A stretch of DNA of 35,153 nucleotides from Saprospiraceae bacterium (GCA_022448995.1 JAKVCT010000024.1:1-35153); one strand, 5' to 3'; positions 7,956 to 17,073 are shown, counted from the stretch's first letter. Notes: generated from the sequence alone by a model not told the origin. Made by a program: numbers and translations.

Positions 7956-9098
7956 TTATTTTTCTTTGAACACAACTTCTGTTGCACCAAATCCATATTT
8001 ATGGTGATACTGATTGGTATAAGAGGCTACTGCTTTATTATGTTTTAGGTACAGATGGATCGCATTTTTTAGTTTACCTTCACCAACACCATGTATCACA
8101 AAAACTCGATTCACCCCTACATTAATAGCTTCTTGAATATATCGTTCAAAGTGTTTCAATTGCACACCCAAGATACGTGTGGGAAGAATCTTTTCTTTAT
8201 CTTCTCCTAGACGATCAATGTGTAGATCAATTTCTGTTTTGAAATTGGCAATTTTCTCGATATCATAAGTTTTTTTAACTTTCTTTTTAGAGGACGAAGG
8301 AGCTACATTATACTTGATTTGGTTTTGGGTATAAGCTTGCAAATCTCCTTTTTGCTGGATCTGTTTGGGCATAGCAAAAGGGAAAACAAAGCCCTCTACA
8401 CCCATAAGCGGTATTTCAGCAGTACCACGTAAGAACTGTTTGGTTCGGATCTTTTGCTTTTTTGTCAAGCTCAAAACAGGAACTTTTAGTTCTATATTAG
8501 GATGATCATTTAACTGTGCATGTTCCAAATCTCCAATAGGAAAGAAGGTATGTGGGGTAATCTGGTGTTTCAATTGGTGGTGCTCCTGGTTATTCAAATA
8601 GAGTTTGAATTCAAAGCTAAAAGAATGTAAGCTGTCATTGACCAAATAGATTGTATAACGTCCAAAATCAGTCAACAAAAAAGCCACAAACAAGCCTGCA
8701 TTTTGAGCCTTAGTTTCTTTTATTGTAGGTTGTACAAATACAGTTTGTTCTATTGCTTTCTCCGTTTTCTGTTTTTTGGAAGATTGAGCTGTTTTTTTTA
8801 GCTTTTTCAGTGGAGCACGGAGCTTTTCCCAACGTTTATCGTCTAGTTCTTTCTGAGAATAAAACATCTCTTCTGTAGACAAGGTCTTTTCCTTTTTTGG
8901 TTTAGCCTTGAAGAAACTAGACTGTTCTATACCCTTGAAATTAGCTTCTAGAACGATATCATCAGCAAAAGCAATACTCTCATCTTGATCACTTTCTAGC
9001 CAAACTCGGTAGCTACCATCCATATAATCTTCTAGAATTTCTGCTCGGTCACCAGTATACTTGAACCGAATCCAATCACCAATATTAAAATTACTCAC
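7956..9098 (-). CDS. Smr-domain protein of the DUF2027 type
   Basis: A 380-residue cytoplasmic protein. The N-terminus (about 1-55, FNIGDWIRFKYTGDRAEI) has the look of a small beta-barrel module, a charged linker follows (about 65-115), the middle (about 128-265) matches the DUF2027-like region of Bacteroidota Smr proteins, and the C-terminus (about 295-378) is a Smr domain with EIDLHIDRL at its start and the HGVGEGKLK loop, the HGxG signature. Smr domains are nicking endonucleases or nucleic-acid binders, known from MutS2 and from ribosome-rescue factors; the MutS ATPase part is absent here. The start codon lies 6 bases after the stop of the membrane-protein gene upstream, so the two are almost certainly co-transcribed. 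Confidence 0.85.
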   Translation of the reverse strand: MSNFNIGDWIRFKYTGDRAEILEDYMDGSYRVWLESDQDESIAFADDIVLEANFKGIEQSSFFKAKPKKEKTLSTEEMFYSQKELDDKRWEKLRAPLKKLKKTAQSSKKQKTEKAIEQTVFVQPTIKETKAQNAGLFVAFLLTDFGRYTIYLVNDSLHSFSFEFKLYLNNQEHHQLKHQITPHTFFPIGDLEHAQLNDHPNIELKVPVLSLTKKQKIRTKQFLRGTAEIPLMGVEGFVFPFAMPKQIQQKGDLQAYTQNQIKYNVAPSSSKKKVKKTYDIEKIANFKTEIDLHIDRLGEDKEKILPTRILGVQLKHFERYIQEAINVGVNRVFVIHGVGEGKLKNAIHLYLKHNKAVASYTNQYHHKYGFGATEVVFKEK

Positions 9099-9104
9099 TT
9101 GCGC

Positions 9105-10796
9105 TTAATTTATAAGTTGTTGTAGATCTGTTTCTTTCAGATCAAATTCTAAGTTATCAAAATCAATAATATCAATCACCTCGGGTCGTCCATCATCGTA
9201 GAAAATCTTTACAGAATCTCCTTGTTTACTAATTGCCAATTCATTGGAATTGGAAGAGGAGCCCAAGAATAACTTACTTTGTAGGTTATCTAGTTTGAAA
9301 TAATAATAAGAGGTTCCATTGGTTACATCTAGCTGTACACGTTCGATTCGACCACTGTGAGCATAGCTAATTGTATTATCATCCAAAATAGATTCTTTTT
9401 TACCACCACGTACTTCTCTGTAAGCTCGCATGGCTTCTTTTATATTATTACCCACACCAACAATCTGATAATCTTCTACAGAGACCAAGGCAATCATTTT
9501 GATCAATCCTGCACGATCTTTTAGGGACATTACATACGTCGGTGAACCAAATATATTGTAGGTAATAGGGAAGGAGCTATAATAGCCTTTCTCCTGTACC
9601 TTACCTTCAGCCGATTCTTGAGCAGCTGTTTCTGTCGCACCTGTGATATTATAGCGTGTAGCTTCTTTAGTTCTAGTATCCACTAAGATAAAACCAACTG
9701 TTCCTGCATCATTCCCCACAGAGGTAATTCCAGTATACCAATAGGATTTGCCATCTTTACCATAAACTAGAGACATACCAGGCGTAATTTGTAGTTTATC
9801 TTTATTTGAGAAGTTCCAATAACCACGTACATATTCACCCCAATAATCGAGTTGTTGACTAACAATATCTAGTGGTTGAATGCGGTCAATCCAAGCAGGA
9901 GCTTCTTCAGGTGTATAAAAATCAATTGCTCCAGTCTCTGCATGAACTACTGCAATACCATAAACATCTGCTCCACTAAACCCAACTTGATGACTATATA
10001 CACTTACTACCCAATAAGGATTTAGGTTATCATCAATTTCAAAAGTAAAATCAGTTAATCCTGTAGTCATATAGCCACTAAAATATAAATGTCGGTGTAG
10101 GTTAGAACCAAAATAAGCACCAGGTTGATACTTGATCCGAACCTCTTTTTTCTGTCCATTTTCATCCTTAATCTCATCTACCAAGTCTGCTTCTCCATCC
10201 TCTGTTGCAGGTACAATCACATAAGCAGGTGTTCCTTCTGTATTATTCATCCACTTGAAAAATCCCGAGTGGATCAGAGGTGCTACCCAATATAATTGCC
10301 CCTTTATACTCTGAATCCTAAAGGTACCTACATGTACTTGGCTACCCAAGGCAGGGCGTTCTCCCAAAACTTTATCACCTAGTCTATGTGCAACTTCTTG
10401 ATCTACAATTCGAATATCACTAATATCTACTTGCTTGATCTCTTCAGAGAAACTATTACCTTGTTTAACTTCTCCAATCAGATTATAATAGGATTTGGCT
10501 CGAAATAAATCCCATGTACCTAGTCCAATAATTAGAACATAGAGTATGGTCAATACCCCAAAAGAAGAGGTTATCTTCATCAAGATAGAAGATTTGCGAT
10601 TAAGAACGATTTCAACCGAAACAACTGCAATACTAACAAAGAAAATTCCCATTGCAAAATCTAAAAACCACATATTCAGTACAGGCATTGCAAAGTAGAG
10701 ATAAAGTGGTAGTATGGCAATCAAGAAAATGGCGTATAATACTATTTTAGCTTTAGCAAATAGAGGGGCTAAGGCTGCTAATTTATTTTTAACCAT
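9105..10796 (-). CDS. Conserved membrane protein of unknown function
   Basis: 563 residues. Three hydrophobic helices fill the N-terminus (about 17-38, 42-63 and 74-95), then a long soluble region of about 460 residues, probably outside the cytoplasmic membrane. This part contains recurring motifs about conversion or display of a ligand-like signal (GTFRIQSIKGQLYWVAPL, NPYWVVSVYSHQVGF, GKSYWYTGITSVGND) that suggest internal repeats of a beta-rich module, somewhat like PepSY folds, but I cannot assign a family with confidence. It is 71 bases downstream of the K+ channel gene and 6 bases upstream of the Smr gene, so the three form a likely operon. No function is proposed. Confidence 0.75.
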   Translation of the reverse strand: MVKNKLAALAPLFAKAKIVLYAIFLIAILPLYLYFAMPVLNMWFLDFAMGIFFVSIAVVSVEIVLNRKSSILMKITSSFGVLTILYVLIIGLGTWDLFRAKSYYNLIGEVKQGNSFSEEIKQVDISDIRIVDQEVAHRLGDKVLGERPALGSQVHVGTFRIQSIKGQLYWVAPLIHSGFFKWMNNTEGTPAYVIVPATEDGEADLVDEIKDENGQKKEVRIKYQPGAYFGSNLHRHLYFSGYMTTGLTDFTFEIDDNLNPYWVVSVYSHQVGFSGADVYGIAVVHAETGAIDFYTPEEAPAWIDRIQPLDIVSQQLDYWGEYVRGYWNFSNKDKLQITPGMSLVYGKDGKSYWYTGITSVGNDAGTVGFILVDTRTKEATRYNITGATETAAQESAEGKVQEKGYYSSFPITYNIFGSPTYVMSLKDRAGLIKMIALVSVEDYQIVGVGNNIKEAMRAYREVRGGKKESILDDNTISYAHSGRIERVQLDVTNGTSYYYFKLDNLQSKLFLGSSSNSNELAISKQGDSVKIFYDDGRPEVIDIIDFDNLEFDLKETDLQQLIN

Positions 10797-10867
10797 AAGT
10801 TGAATTAAGTTTATCAGTTACTAAATACAAATACTCTGTAAAAACATTCAATTATTTAGAATACAGG

Positions 10868-12088
10868 CTAGGTATTTATCATTGCAAGCTCAAAGTGCTC
10901 CCAGTCAAATTCATTACCTGCAATAATTGAAATTAAGGTATCTTTATCTATAGCTTCATCATTGGCAGGACAGACAATAGTTTCTCCTTTTTTGACCATT
11001 GCAAATGCAGTGCAAGACTGATTTGTAGCCTTGGCTGCTTTCATACATGCAATCACAAAACGCTCCCAAGTCCAGCCCAAAATCTTCTGAGGTTGCACCG
11101 TTTTAGGAGTTATCCCATTCGAATTCATTAGAAGCTTCTCGATGATTTGTGCGGAGTACGGATCTTGACATTCTTGGATAATTGCCCATAATTCAAAGCT
11201 TTCTAATACAGATATAGAGCGATTCTTTTTGAACATCCACTCGTTTTCCGGATCAACCAAAATATGTAAGATTCTCGTTTCTTCGCTTACAAAATGTTCT
11301 AACAAATCTACAATGGTTTTAGTTGTTCCGTCCGAGTCTGCTACAGCAGGATCTCTAGGGAAGATAATCACCTGTTTGTTATTGCGGATATTTGCATTCT
11401 CGTAAGTATCACGACTAATCGTGTTCCCATAAACAAAATGGATTTTGGGGAGTGTACTAATATGTTTGGGTAATTCTTCGATACGATTATCTACTATACA
11501 GATTGGAATATTGGGTTCTACATTACGCAACTCTTTGATAAATGAAGCCAATAGGTTTACATCTGGATTGAAAATAACATAACCATTTTTGTAAGGATTC
11601 GGCATATAGCCAGACTGTTTTAGGGAAGTTAAAAAATTACTGTAATCAAAAGCTGCAGAGAACACAGCACCCATTACGGCTATACCAATTGTACTTACAA
11701 CTATAGTATAGATACGTGTTGCTGCATCATCAGGTGGAGCATCTCCATAACCTACTGTGGTAAAGGTCTGCCAGGCTTGCCAAAAAGAGGCTAACCAATC
11801 ATGCCCATCTGTCCAGCTTTTGCCGGTCAAGATATGGTACCCTACACTGTAGATCACCAACAAGGCAAAAAACCATCCTAACATAACGAGTAACCAGCGA
11901 AAAGGTCGGCTATTATGGACACGACTTGCATGATTTAGCTTATTGCGAAATTTTCCTCTTTGGGTATTCTTTTTAGATTTACCCATGGGGTTGATTCGGT
12001 CAAAGCCTTTTATCCTATTTTGTAGGTTTTTGAATAAATTAAAAAGCACGGACATGTAGTTTATATTTCTTGGGCATTGGGGACTCAC
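10868..12088 (-). CDS. Two-helix potassium channel-like protein with RCK-like C-terminus
   Basis: 406 residues. TM1 is at about 63-86, the pore loop carries the selectivity filter TTVGYGD (110-116), and TM2 spans about 125-149. A cytoplasmic domain from about 165 follows the RCK/TrkA-N order (GYVIFNPDVNLL, ICIVDNR, VYGNTISRDTYENANI), but the dinucleotide-binding Gly-rich loop is absent: the usual GxGxxG position reads NPDVNL. The channel should therefore pass K+, with gating probably not by NAD(H) or in the standard way (inference). The start is uncertain: Met1, Met12 and Met35 are all possible and the region before TM1 is basic and disordered. It is the first gene of a likely minus-strand operon with the next two. 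Confidence 0.85.
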   Translation of the reverse strand: MSPQCPRNINYMSVLFNLFKNLQNRIKGFDRINPMGKSKKNTQRGKFRNKLNHASRVHNSRPFRWLLVMLGWFFALLVIYSVGYHILTGKSWTDGHDWLASFWQAWQTFTTVGYGDAPPDDAATRIYTIVVSTIGIAVMGAVFSAAFDYSNFLTSLKQSGYMPNPYKNGYVIFNPDVNLLASFIKELRNVEPNIPICIVDNRIEELPKHISTLPKIHFVYGNTISRDTYENANIRNNKQVIIFPRDPAVADSDGTTKTIVDLLEHFVSEETRILHILVDPENEWMFKKNRSISVLESFELWAIIQECQDPYSAQIIEKLLMNSNGITPKTVQPQKILGWTWERFVIACMKAAKATNQSCTAFAMVKKGETIVCPANDEAIDKDTLISIIAGNEFDWEHFELAMINT

Positions 12089-12567
12089 ATCTATCCTGTA
12101 GCTGGGTGGTCTAAGATAGTGGGGATTCCGTCAAGTTCCTGAGTGTTTTTTAAAGTCTACATTAATATAGCATAATAGTCTGTGACTTTTGATTTTTTAA
12201 TCAAAAAAAATAAAAAGTACTGTTTGGATTCTCAAGTTTTATAAATTGATAATCAGGTGTTTATATAGTTTTATTTTTTTAGATTATAAGCTTGTTAAGT
12301 ATTGATAATCAATTGGTTGTAGAGGAGACGTTTAGGGTGAGTTTTCTGAAATAGTTCGCTATTGTTAGAATTCTTAGTTCCTAGGTTTTTGGTAACTCCT
12401 TCATTTTATTCCAACATTTTTTTGGACTTACTAGTGTGTAATGTAAATTTTTTAATATTTTATTGGTGGAGGATGTTTTCGCTACAAATTAATTGTGGCT
12501 AACTACTTAATATCTTTTAAAACTTATTTATAAACAGGTGTACCAGTCACCTCAACTTATTCTTTCT
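12089..12567. other. Spacer between K+ channel and phhB; two TTGATAATCA motifs
   Basis: About 480 bases between two divergently oriented genes. It is AT-rich and has no ORF of note. The decamer TTGATAATCA occurs twice, at 12246-12255 and 12302-12311, and again in other spacers of the window (17192, and inverted at 19745). A weak promoter-like TATCTTTT is present at 12511-12518. Nothing else is recognised. Confidence 0.4.
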
Positions 12568-12822
12568 ATGCAATTATTCAAAGAAAAAGAAAATAGTCTT
12601 CAGGCAGTATTCTTATTTAATGACTTTATTAATGCTTTTGCATTTATGACTGAGGCTGCTATTTGGGCAGAAAAACAAAATCATCATCCTGAGTGGAGCA
12701 ATGTATACAATCGAGTAGAGGTAATTTTACGTACTCATGATGCTGGAAATATAGTGACTAGTAAAGATTATAAACTGGCAGAAAAAATGGAGGAGATTTA
12801 TATAAAATATAAAGAGAAATAA
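12568..12822 (+). CDS. phhB: Pterin-4a-carbinolamine dehydratase
   Basis: A small cytoplasmic enzyme (84 residues from this ATG) that dehydrates 4a-hydroxytetrahydrobiopterin, regenerating the cofactor of aromatic amino-acid hydroxylases. The family signature is clear: F-x-F-x-x-F-like start ([15 protein letters not shown]), EKQNHHPEW with the active-site His pair, [16 protein letters not shown] and the C-terminal KDYKLAEKM. The reading frame is open to a GTG at 12538 (94 residues), but the ATG at 12568 gives the usual N-terminus and GTG starts are rare in such AT-rich genomes. It is alone on its strand. With fahA in the same window it fits phenylalanine/tyrosine use, though the genes are not linked. 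Confidence 0.9.
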   Translation: MQLFKEKENSLQAVFLFNDFINAFAFMTEAAIWAEKQNHHPEWSNVYNRVEVILRTHDAGNIVTSKDYKLAEKMEEIYIKYKEK

Positions 12823-12857
12823 GCTCTACTAAATGATTAGAGCCTATTTAGGGTGAT

Positions 12858-12881
12858 CAGTTTCACTGAATCCTTCGGGGG
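12858..12881. repeat. Fragment related to dispersed repeat
   Basis: TTTCACTGAATCCTTCGGGG at about 12858-12877 matches the TTCG-hairpin portion of the dispersed repeats at 91-314 and 17164-17361 with two mismatches. Only this short part is preserved and it lacks the T run. Like copy B it lies just after the stop of a plus-strand gene. Confidence 0.35.
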
Positions 12882-12912
12882 AGTAGTATTAGCATATCAA
12901 TAAAATCAACAA

Positions 12913-12942
12913 AGGGTGTTGAATCACATGACCCAACACCCT
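12913..12942. terminator. Bidirectional hairpin between phhB and cphA
   Basis: AGGGTGTTG (12913-12921) pairs perfectly with CAACACCCT (12934-12942) across a 12-base loop, in the 149-base gap between two convergent genes. There is no strong T run on either side (only GTACTATTGTATTTTATA after it on the plus strand), so it is a probable rather than certain terminator. Confidence 0.5.
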
Positions 12943-12971
12943 GTACTATTGTATTTTATATTACAACTTAC

Positions 12972-15617
12972 TTAAACTGCTTCAATCTTTTCTTGCAAGC
13001 GTTGAGTTTCCTCTTCCTTGAACTGCATGACCAAATTTAAGGCATCAGGTACCACATCACTACTCACTACAATCAAAGAGCCTTTGGTAGCATTACTGAT
13101 AGCATAGGTCAAGGCTTCTTTTTCAGACGGAATAACTGTCACTTTCTTGTTAGGATCTATATCATGAACTCCTTTCAAGATCATAGCAATAAGTTCTTCT
13201 TCTGTCTTTCCACGAAGGTGTTTATCCTGACGAATAATTACTTCGTCAAACATTTCGGCTGCAATTCGACCGATATTTTCATTATCTTCTTGTCGTCTAT
13301 CTCCAATACCTGCCACTATCCCAATTTTAGGACTTCCTTCCATTTTGTCTACCAATTTCTTCAGAGCACGAAATCCTGCAGGATTGTGTGCATAGTCTAG
13401 GAGAACTTGGAACTCATTGAAATCAAATAAGTTCAAGCGACCTGGAGTTTGAGAAGGTGAAGGGATAAAGGTTTTGAGTGCAGTACGAATATCAGGTACA
13501 CGGAAACCTTGAGTATAGGCGGCTAATACTGCTGCTAATACATTCTGAATCATAAAGGTAGCTCGTCCGTCAAAGGTAATTGGCACATCTACAGCTTTAG
13601 CTACACGAATCTTCCACTCGCCCTTGAGGATAGTAATAAACCCATTTTCATAAACAGCTGACAAATCACCACGCTTCATTTGGCGTTGGATTCTAGGATT
13701 ATTTTCATCCAAAGCAAAGAAGGCAAGGTTTACGCCTTCTTGTACATTTCTATACATTCCAAAGACCAAATCATCCTCTGCATTCAAGATAGCATAACCT
13801 CCTGGCATTACAGTCTCAGGAATAACCCCTTTAACCTTTGCCAATTGTTCTAATGTATGGATACCCTTAAGTCCCAAGTGATCTGCAGCAACATTGGTTA
13901 CAATACCTACATCACATTTCTTAAACCCTAGACCTGCTCTCAATAAACCACCTCTAGCAGACTCTAATACTGCAAAATCTACAGTAGGGTCTCTCAATAC
14001 AAATTCAGCAGAAGCTGGTCCTGTGCAGTCACCTTCCATAGTTAAACGATCCTGTATATATACTCCATCAGAGGTTGTATACCCTACTTTTTTGCGATTG
14101 CTACCTGCAATGTGTGCAATCAATCGTGTAGTGGTAGTTTTTCCATTCGTACCTGTTACGGCTACAATCGGAATACGTGCATCCTGACCATGTGGATACA
14201 ACATATCAATCACATGAGAAGCGACATTTCTAGGCAATCCTTTGGTTGGTGCCAAGTGCATACGAAAACCAGGAGCCGCATTAACCTCTAGTACAGCTCC
14301 GCCTGTTTCTGTCAAGGGCTTAGTAATATCTGTAGTCATAATATCGATTCCACAAATATCCAAACCAATGATTTTGGCGATACGCTCTGCAAGGAAAACA
14401 TTATAAGGATGTACAACATCGGTTACATCTTCTGCTGTTCCTCCTGTACTTAGGTTGGCTGTATCTTTTAGGTGTAATGTTCTACCGGTCTCCAGGATAG
14501 AGTTCAATTCTAGTTCTTCTTCTTTTAGAATCTTTTTGGTCATTTCATCTACCTTAATCTCCGTCAATACTTTCTCATGACCATATCCGCGACGTGGGTC
14601 TTTGTTCACTTCGTCAATTAACTCTTGAATTGTGGATTGACCATCACCAGTTACTGCTGCTGGTGTGCGAAGTGCAGCCGCTACTAATTGGTAATTGATA
14701 ACTAATAGACGGTAATCCGAACCTGTGATATAACGTTCAATAATAATTGACCGAGATACTTTTTTGGCTTCGTGAAAAGCAACTAGGGCATCGTCTAAGT
14801 TGTCAATATTAGTTGTGATTCCTCGTCCGTGATTACCATTAATAGGCTTGATTACAATAGGAAAACCAATATCTTCGATAACTTCTCTTAGGCCTCTTTC
14901 TGTTTTGATTACATCCCCTTTAGGAACAGGAATCTCACTTTTTTCTAATAAATCTTTGGTATCTTCCTTATCACAAGCCAATTCTACACCAATAGAGCTT
15001 GTCTGACTAGTAACAGTAGCTTGAATTCTTTTTTGGTTTGCTCCATGACCTAGCTGGCATAGAGAATAACGATTTAAGCGTAACCAAGGAATTCCTCGAC
15101 TCTGTGCTTCACGTACTAATGATGCGGTACTTGGTCCTAGAGCTTCGCGCTCACGAATTTCGCGCATTTCCTGAATATCACTTTCCAAATCATATTCCTC
15201 TCCTGCAATTAGAGCTTCTGCAATGCGGACTGCGGCTTTGGCTGCATAACGACCTACTTTTTCTTCTATATAGTTGAATACAACAAAGTATACTCCTTCT
15301 TCCCCGTATGTTCTAGTGCGTCCAAATCCCACATCCATATCTGCTAGAGTTTGGATCTCGAGTGCAATATGTTCTACGACATGTCCCATCCAGGTTCCTT
15401 CTTCAACACGCATAAAAAAACCACCTGCACATCCTTTAGAGCATCTATGCTCATACATACCAGGAAATAATGCTCTTAATCGATCTAAGAAACCAGGAAT
15501 TTTATTGGTTGGTTTTTGTTCTAGATCCCCTAGGTCAAGGACCATTACGATTAGTTTGTGTCTTCGGATGGACCAGTAATTAGGTCCACGCATAGCTCTA
15601 ATTTCGCGAATTTTCAT
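12972..15617 (-). CDS. cphA: Cyanophycin synthetase
   Basis: 881 residues, the normal length of CphA1. The enzyme builds cyanophycin, a poly-Asp backbone with Arg on the side chains, from Asp, Arg and ATP in the cytoplasm. Regions in order: N-terminal domain (about 1-165), ATP-grasp domain (about 190-470: GHGANQKRIQATVTSQTSSIG, VIKPINGNHGRG, VLEVNAAPGFR) and Mur-ligase-like domain (about 480-870) with the P-loop VTGTNGKTTTTRL (489-496 core) and a C-terminal Mur ligase part (LLDYAHNPAGFRALK, GDRR). All catalytic motifs look intact. It is divergent from cyanophycinase across a 570-base spacer; a -7 box lies about 120 bases upstream. The gene has AT-rich codons like its neighbours, with no obvious sign of recent transfer. 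Confidence is very high for family; activity is inferred. Confidence 0.97.
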   Translation of the reverse strand: MKIREIRAMRGPNYWSIRRHKLIVMVLDLGDLEQKPTNKIPGFLDRLRALFPGMYEHRCSKGCAGGFFMRVEEGTWMGHVVEHIALEIQTLADMDVGFGRTRTYGEEGVYFVVFNYIEEKVGRYAAKAAVRIAEALIAGEEYDLESDIQEMREIREREALGPSTASLVREAQSRGIPWLRLNRYSLCQLGHGANQKRIQATVTSQTSSIGVELACDKEDTKDLLEKSEIPVPKGDVIKTERGLREVIEDIGFPIVIKPINGNHGRGITTNIDNLDDALVAFHEAKKVSRSIIIERYITGSDYRLLVINYQLVAAALRTPAAVTGDGQSTIQELIDEVNKDPRRGYGHEKVLTEIKVDEMTKKILKEEELELNSILETGRTLHLKDTANLSTGGTAEDVTDVVHPYNVFLAERIAKIIGLDICGIDIMTTDITKPLTETGGAVLEVNAAPGFRMHLAPTKGLPRNVASHVIDMLYPHGQDARIPIVAVTGTNGKTTTTRLIAHIAGSNRKKVGYTTSDGVYIQDRLTMEGDCTGPASAEFVLRDPTVDFAVLESARGGLLRAGLGFKKCDVGIVTNVAADHLGLKGIHTLEQLAKVKGVIPETVMPGGYAILNAEDDLVFGMYRNVQEGVNLAFFALDENNPRIQRQMKRGDLSAVYENGFITILKGEWKIRVAKAVDVPITFDGRATFMIQNVLAAVLAAYTQGFRVPDIRTALKTFIPSPSQTPGRLNLFDFNEFQVLLDYAHNPAGFRALKKLVDKMEGSPKIGIVAGIGDRRQEDNENIGRIAAEMFDEVIIRQDKHLRGKTEEELIAMILKGVHDIDPNKKVTVIPSEKEALTYAISNATKGSLIVVSSDVVPDALNLVMQFKEEETQRLQEKIEAV

Positions 15618-15739
15618 AATATCAAACTGAGGAATTTAAAATGTTAAGGTATTATGTTTTTAATTCATGTTATGAACTGAATTCTAAAATCGTATGTATA
15701 ATATTTTTTAGAATAAGATCAAGAACCTCTAAAACGGTG

Positions 15740-15747
15740 CAAAAGTA
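15740..15747 (-). promoter_or_regulatory. Candidate -7 box of cphA
   Basis: CAAAAGTA on the plus strand reads TACTTTTG on the minus strand, an exact TAnnTTTG. Transcription would start near 15733, giving a leader of about 115 bases. No clear -33 TTG is visible at 19-21 bases. Confidence 0.45.
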
Positions 15748-16102
15748 GATAATTTTAAAATGATAATTACCTAATTAGGGAAGACTTTTATTTTTTTTAA
15801 CAAAAAATAAATAAAGCAGTTACTCTAGGATATCTAAAAAAAAATGGGAATAAAAGTGGTTTTTGGCTGGGAAAATAGAACTCAGTACTAGGTGTATATC
15901 CCTGTAATTTGTAGTAGGTAATCTATGCATCTTAGTTTAAAAACAAAATAATATATAGGCATAAAATCCTTAATCATAGGGAATAAATTACAGAATGATA
16001 ATTTTGTAATTTATAATTTTATTGAATATTCATATACTATGCATAATATTAGAAGCATTATAAAAAATAAAAACATCACAGGTTATTCTCAAAATATTAT
16101 CG

Positions 16103-16110
16103 TAGCTTTG
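16103..16110 (+). promoter_or_regulatory. Candidate -7 box of cphB
   Basis: TAGCTTTG is an exact match to TAnnTTTG and lies 77 bases before the cphB ATG. Transcription would begin near 16115. The -33 region is weak (GGTTATT near 16081). Confidence 0.5.
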
Positions 16111-16113
16111 CAA

Positions 16114-16139
16114 AACTTCTCTTGAAGAAGTTGTTTTTT
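16114..16139 (+). terminator. Terminator-like hairpin in the cphB leader
   Basis: AACTTCT (16114-16120) and AGAAGTT (16126-16132) form a perfect 7-bp stem with a 5-base loop, followed by G and six T. It stands between the likely cphB promoter and the coding region. It may end transcripts entering from the left or act as an attenuator of cphB; the sequence alone does not decide. Confidence 0.4.
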
Positions 16140-16186
16140 ATGGCAAGGGGGAGGGGGATTTTTGTAATTAAATTTAGACAAAAAAT

Positions 16187-17050
16187 ATGAAAGTATTGAA
16201 CCATAAGGGAATTCTGATTCCCGTTGGTGGAAATGAGGATAAAGGTGCAAACGAAGATTATGGAACTGATTTTATTGAAGAAGGAATTTTAGCTCATGTT
16301 GTCCGAGAAGGAGGAGGAGCTGATGCAAGTATTGTTGTTTTTCCAACAGCCTCTAGTATACCATATGAAGTAGGAGAAAATTATACAGATGCTTTTGGAC
16401 GTTTGGGTTGTAGTAATATAGAAGTTGTTCATGTCCAATCTAGAGAAGATGCCTATGAAGATGCTATATTAGAATCTGTGAAAAACGCAGATATCGTTAT
16501 GTTTTCAGGAGGAGATCAGTCTAGAATTACAGAATATATCAGAGGGACAGCACTGCACAAGTTATTGTTTGATCGTTTGGCAAATGATGCCAAATTTGTT
16601 TTGGCTGGAACTTCTGCTGGGGCTATGATGATGTCTCAGGAGATGATTGCAGGTGGATCAGCTACTGAGGCTATGATAAAAGGTAATGTAAAGATGCGTG
16701 AAGGAATGGGGTTTGTTCCTGAGTTTATTATTGATTCACATTTTGTTCGTAGAGGGCGTTTTGGTCGTATGGCAGAAGCCTTGGCTATTTTTCCACATTT
16801 GATGGGAATTGGCCTGGCAGAGGATACTGGACTAATTATTCGTGGAGGGCAAGAGTTTCAGGTGATTGGGGCAGGAATGGTTTTGCTGTTTGATGCGAGT
16901 GGACTAACTCATAATAATCAAAAAATTCTAAAAGAAGGATCGGCAATGTCGTTATCTAATCTTAAAACACACATTTTGGTAAATGGAGATTGTTTTAATT
17001 TTGAAGATAAGAAAATCCAAGTCTTACCTATACACGAGCAATATATTTAG
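16187..17050 (+). CDS. cphB: Cyanophycinase
   Basis: A 287-residue cytoplasmic peptidase of the S51 family, length as in cyanobacterial CphB. It hydrolyses cyanophycin to beta-Asp-Arg dipeptides. The N-terminus (IPVGGNEDKG) and SGGDQSRI at 107-114 are typical of the family, and the nucleophile Ser is in AGTSAGAMM (Ser143); the conserved IIDSHFVRRGRFGRM and GIGLAEDTG follow. There is no signal peptide, so it acts on the intracellular polymer rather than scavenged material (extracellular CphE types carry one). Divergent to cphA and followed by a strong terminator. The next gene on the opposite strand cleaves its product. Confidence 0.96.
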   Translation: MKVLNHKGILIPVGGNEDKGANEDYGTDFIEEGILAHVVREGGGADASIVVFPTASSIPYEVGENYTDAFGRLGCSNIEVVHVQSREDAYEDAILESVKNADIVMFSGGDQSRITEYIRGTALHKLLFDRLANDAKFVLAGTSAGAMMMSQEMIAGGSATEAMIKGNVKMREGMGFVPEFIIDSHFVRRGRFGRMAEALAIFPHLMGIGLAEDTGLIIRGGQEFQVIGAGMVLLFDASGLTHNNQKILKEGSAMSLSNLKTHILVNGDCFNFEDKKIQVLPIHEQYI

Positions 17051-17073
17051 AATATTTAGAGAGAGGCTCTATT

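Larger units (their letters stand above)
15618..16186. other. Divergent cphA-cphB control region
   Basis: 569 bases without an ORF, separating the synthesis and breakdown genes of the same polymer. It holds one -7 box facing each gene (15740-15747 minus, 16103-16110 plus), a hairpin with T run in the cphB leader (16114-16139) and a G-rich patch (16142-16157) just before the cphB start. The middle is extremely AT-rich. No known operator is recognised. Confidence 0.5.

Noticed and set aside
5354..12822. fahA and phhB as one aromatic-degradation operon
   Set aside because: They are 6 kb apart with minus-strand genes and terminators between them; only a loose functional link remains.
13164..15579. 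Plus-strand ORFs opposite cphA
   Set aside because: They lie wholly within the intact cyanophycin synthetase gene and show no recognisable protein.
16142..16157. G-rich patch before cphB as a G-quadruplex or strong ribosome-binding site
   Set aside because: There are only two long G runs, and the patch is about 30 bases before the ATG, too far for a Shine-Dalgarno.
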